Source: an uncultured Chlorobiaceae bacterium
GTDB taxonomy: Bacteria; Bacteroidota; Chlorobiia; Chlorobiales; Chlorobiaceae
Assembly: GCA_903836465.1 (NCBI GenBank)
Contig: CAILRB010000046.1
Span: 1-45,520 of the forward strand
Direction of reading: 5' to 3'
Length of the DNA stretch: 45,520 bases
The number at the start of each line of letters is the position of its first letter. The stretch's first letter is position 1. Below are positions 43,312 through 45,520 of this stretch, in pieces. The notes below the pieces were generated by a model that made no database searches, was not told where the DNA came from, and saw nothing but the letters and a program-made list of their open reading frames with translations. Made by a program: the position numbers and the translations under genes.

Positions 43312-43810
43312 CGCAGGTCAATGATTGAGAGTAAAGCTGAATGATTTTTTCAATGATGCCGCTTGTTGAACGGCCTTCAAGCAAGGGAATGGTCAGCACT
43401 GCGCCGCCATGTTCAAGTACCGCCCGCGCTCCGGCGATACTCTCGACTGCCCAGTCTGCTCCCTTGACGAGAATGTCGGGCAACAAGGTGCCAATCAGTT
43501 CTTCAGGGGTATCTTCATCAAAAAGGGTGACGGCATCGACAACCTGCAGAGCAGAGAGCACCGCTGCTCGGTCTGTTTCACAACAGACAGGCCGGTTTGG
43601 GCCTTTGAGCCGACTGACTGAAGCATCACTGTTCAACCCGATAAGAAGTACATCACCAAGTTTTCTTGCTGCTGTGAGGTATTCAACATGTCCGGCATGA
43701 AGAATATCAAAACAGCCATTTGAAAAGACAACTTTTTTCCCCGACGCCTGCCAGGCCCTTACAGCGTCAAGAGCTTCGCGTTTGGTTATGAGCTTATTGG
43801 AAGCAGTCAT
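43298..43810 (-). CDS. rfaE2: D-glycero-beta-D-manno-heptose 1-phosphate adenylyltransferase
   Basis: Forms ADP-heptose from heptose 1-phosphate and ATP for lipopolysaccharide core synthesis. The start at ATG 43810 gives a 170-residue single-domain enzyme, equal to the C-terminal half of bifunctional HldE, so the kinase half is encoded elsewhere. The nucleotidyltransferase motif 'NGCFDILHAGH' is at residues 31-41 (HAGH at 38-41). Later 'GLNSDASVSRLKGPNRPV' and 'EGRSTSGIIEKI' fit the family. A TTG start at 43819 is less likely. It is the first gene of the rfaE2-tamB-coaBC-udg-dnaB-ptsI operon. Confidence 0.95.
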   Translation of the reverse strand: MTASNKLITKREALDAVRAWQASGKKVVFSNGCFDILHAGHVEYLTAARKLGDVLLIGLNSDASVSRLKGPNRPVCCETDRAAVLSALQVVDAVTLFDEDTPEELIGTLLPDILVKGADWAVESIAGARAVLEHGGAVLTIPLLEGRSTSGIIEKIIQLYSQSLTCGGTD

Positions 43811-44303
43811 AGCGATCAATACAAGATAAAGTTCTATATATGTTTTTCTAATTTAGAGTATACGCTTTGATTGTCCGCATGGTAAAATACTGGCCGTTAT
43901 TACTCGCAGTATGGAAAAATACAGGAATTTTTCAAAGCATTTTTTTAGTCTGGTACAGATGCTTGTTGTCCTGCTCAGGAGCATAAGTTGCCAGCATTCA
44001 ACGTAGAACCGCCAATTTTCTTGGAGTCTCTGCTTATAGTCCTCATAAAATAAGGCAAAAGCTTGTGATGAGTAACCTTGCACTCACCTTTCCAGAAATA
44101 AGAATCTCTGAAATCCGCTATAATATCTGCCTTTTTTATCAGAACCAGTCAGAGAATATGATCGAAATACTTCGTTTTTCCATGATCTAAAGCTCAGGAA
44201 ATGAATATTGATTCTTGTAATATTCTTTCAAAAAACATTGAGCGGAAAAAGATGGAGTGCTTCTTGGCTTGCGTTATTATTCGCCACTTTCATAACCATA
44301 GTT
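43811..44303. other. intergenic between rfaE2 and the insertion sequence
   Basis: About 490 bases with no gene I can support. The promoter of the rfaE2 operon should lie at its left edge. A 76-residue minus-strand frame (43853-44083) is Cys/Leu-rich with no recognisable domain. It looks more like a shadow or relic than a gene. Confidence 0.4.
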
Positions 44304-44317
44304 GTGTCACGTATAGA

Positions 44318-44935
44318 CTAAACTGACGGATAAAGTCTCTTCGATTTAATTCGTGCGTTTTCTGTTGTAAAGCGCCTGTTTATAATGGCTTCCTTGTTAT
44401 TGCGTTCTTTCTCCCAAGCCCCAACCTGACGGCGCTCCTCAGTCATAGTATCAATTCGACGGTTCAGGCATTGGTTTGAGAGCACCCTAAGCTCAATCTC
44501 TGGCATGTTCAGCCAACTGCCGTGCATCGGTGTATGAATAAATTCAAATCGATCCAGCAACGTCCTTGCTTTCTTCGGCTTGAAGGTTTCATAAAGCGAT
44601 CCGGGTTTATGAGTGTTAAAATTGTCCATCACCAGCGTGATTCTTTCGGCATGACGGTACTTCCGTGCAATCTCTTCAAGAAATTTGGCCCAATCCTGCT
44701 TTTTCCGGTTGGAGGTCACCCTTACGATGCGCTTGCCCATCAACGGTTCTGTGGCTATGAAAATCTTGCATACTCCTTTACGACTGTACTCGTAATCGTA
44801 ACGTGCTAACCGTCCTGGTTGTGCCGGAATTGGAAGCTTCGTTTCGCCAATCAAATGTTTCGGTGACTCGCCCATGCACACCAGTGGATACAACGGATCA
44901 TACGGCAGTTTGTATATGTCCAGTACCGTTTCCAT
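44318..44935 (-). CDS. IS630-family transposase, second frame (catalytic part, Asp replaced)
   Basis: The DDE half of the transposase, continuous with the first frame after a -1 shift; the frame is open up to the slippery run near 45007, so the listed ATG is only the first start codon in it. 'VYxLPYDP..P.VCMDES' of normal members reads 'LPYDPLYPLVCMGESPKHL', so the first catalytic Asp is Gly. The second Asp ('LVMDNFNTH') and the Glu ('HGSWLNMPEIEL') are present. The fused product would be about 377 residues. Loss of the first Asp should abolish transposition unless the call of that base is wrong. Confidence 0.82.
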   Translation of the reverse strand: METVLDIYKLPYDPLYPLVCMGESPKHLIGETKLPIPAQPGRLARYDYEYSRKGVCKIFIATEPLMGKRIVRVTSNRKKQDWAKFLEEIARKYRHAERITLVMDNFNTHKPGSLYETFKPKKARTLLDRFEFIHTPMHGSWLNMPEIELRVLSNQCLNRRIDTMTEERRQVGAWEKERNNKEAIINRRFTTENARIKSKRLYPSV

Positions 44936-44970
44936 TTGGGCGACAAAATCACCGTTCTGTGATGGCGGGA

Positions 44971-45450
44971 TTACCCAGCCTTCTGTTTTCCACGGTTTAA
45001 TGACGTTTTTTTTAAAGCTTGCCGAACTGTTTCATAGGATATCTGATCAACATACTCTAACTCAACTGCCTTATCTGCCAAAAGCCTCAGAGACCAGCGT
45101 TTGTAGCCAACAGGAGGTTCAGAGCAGCTCATGGCAATCAGATGTGCTTCAAGATCTCCATCAACCTTTGTTTGAAATATTCTTGTTGAAGGCTTTCGTT
45201 GCAGAACAGCATCCAAGCCTTCTTCGACAAATCGTTTTTTAACTCTGTCAATGGTTTTCATGCTCACGTTCAACACGCAGGCAATCGTCTCATTGATCGA
45301 GCGTTGCTGTTGAAATTTACCTTCGTCACACGCAAGGAGGATAAGTGCATTCAGTACGGTTTGAGCGGCATGTTTCCCCTTGCTGCTGATTGCCTCCAGT
45401 TCTTCGCGCTCTTCTTGGGTCAGGGTTACTTTGTATTTCTTCATGATCAA
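44971..45450 (-). CDS. IS630-family transposase, first frame (DNA-binding part)
   Basis: The N-terminal part of an IS630 transposase: a helix-turn-helix pair including 'ALILLACDEGK.....SINETIACVLNVSMKTIDRVKKRFVEEGLDAVLQRKPSTR' and then 'LIAMSCSEPPVGYKRWSLRLLADKAVEL'. It would bind the inverted repeats. The frame ends soon after a run of eight A's on the coding strand (plus-strand T-run 45006-45013). A slip of -1 on A-AAA-AAA would continue with 'KKNVIKPWKTEGWVIPPSQNGDF', the start of the catalytic half. Whether it is a programmed or accidental frameshift cannot be decided from one copy. Confidence 0.85.
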   Translation of the reverse strand: MIMKKYKVTLTQEEREELEAISSKGKHAAQTVLNALILLACDEGKFQQQRSINETIACVLNVSMKTIDRVKKRFVEEGLDAVLQRKPSTRIFQTKVDGDLEAHLIAMSCSEPPVGYKRWSLRLLADKAVELEYVDQISYETVRQALKKTSLNRGKQKAG

Positions 45451-45520
45451 TCCGGGTTTGGGTTGAGTATGAAGAAAATATAAGCATTTTATGCGACATT
45501 ATTTTCTTGACATGACACTA

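Larger units (their letters stand above)
44304..45518. mobile_element. IS630-family insertion sequence
   Basis: A 1215-bp element. Its ends are imperfect inverted repeats: GTGTCACGT at 44304-44312 and ACATGACAC at 45510-45518, with matches continuing for about 28 bases (about 18 of 28 in my alignment). The right end is followed by TA (45519-45520), the target duplicated by IS630 elements. The left flank is TT rather than TA, one base changed. The transposase runs on the minus strand in two frames that meet at an A-rich slippery site, and a catalytic Asp appears changed. Confidence 0.78.

Noticed and set aside
43853-44083. 76-residue minus-strand frame as a gene
   Set aside because: No domain, no start signal, next to a mobile element; possible relic only.
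1-45520. CRISPR array
   Set aside because: No set of regularly spaced identical repeats was seen anywhere in the window.

Overview
The window is a piece of a Gram-negative bacterial chromosome. The housekeeping protein sequences (ClpC, the CoaBC 'PAMD' variant, DnaB, a TamB-type protein, a stand-alone heptose-1-P adenylyltransferase, a ferrochelatase relative) look to me like a green sulfur bacterium (Chlorobiaceae; Chlorobium/Pelodictyon type). This taxonomic call is recognition, not a database result. Two kinds of DNA alternate: compact conserved operons, and loose AT-richer accessory stretches full of small toxin-antitoxin (TA) genes and broken genes.

Region 1 (1-4.1 kb) is the most unusual part. 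It is a run of TA modules separated by imperfect palindromes that fit integron attC sites. The clearest (1923-2001) has canonical R''/R' boxes. The 788-bp unit ending there starts with TTGGGCGTC and carries the exact complement GACGCCCAA at its attC R'' box, which is the expected signature of a circularisable gene cassette. No integrase gene is in the window, so I read it as a CALIN-like cassette array (attC sites without an integrase). Its units hold a broken ParE-type module, a VapC/Phd-type module with its own promoter and operator, a BrnT/CopG-type module followed by a truncated orphan antitoxin, and a reversed HigBA module. Next to it (4.2-7.1 kb) are a Fic protein, a VF530-type protein and an arylamine N-acetyltransferase.

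Region 2 (7.1-11.3 kb): a ferrochelatase-family protein faces away from a methyltransferase-like protein. A three-gene lipoprotein operon (CsgG-like, DUF4810, GNA1162/DUF799) follows.

Region 3 (11.4-25.3 kb): guaA, a class A penicillin-binding protein and an alpha/beta hydrolase lie together on the minus strand. On the plus strand are a DedA protein, tRNA-Pro(GGG), a radical-SAM DNA repair pair plus a CWC protein, an SDR epimerase, cobyrinate diamide synthase and ClpC.

Region 4 (25.3-26.7 kb) is a second small accessory island with a frameshifted DUF4160 gene, a DUF2442 gene, a broken PIN toxin gene and its partner.

Region 5 (26.7-43.8 kb): trpB2, tRNA-Leu(UAA) and thiL on the minus strand; ftsY, pcm and a PpiD/SurA-like chaperone on the plus strand; then a tight six-gene minus-strand operon, rfaE2-tamB-coaBC-udg-dnaB-ptsI, of about 10.3 kb. 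The window ends in an IS630-family element whose two transposase frames meet at an eight-A slippery run and whose first catalytic Asp appears to be replaced by Gly.
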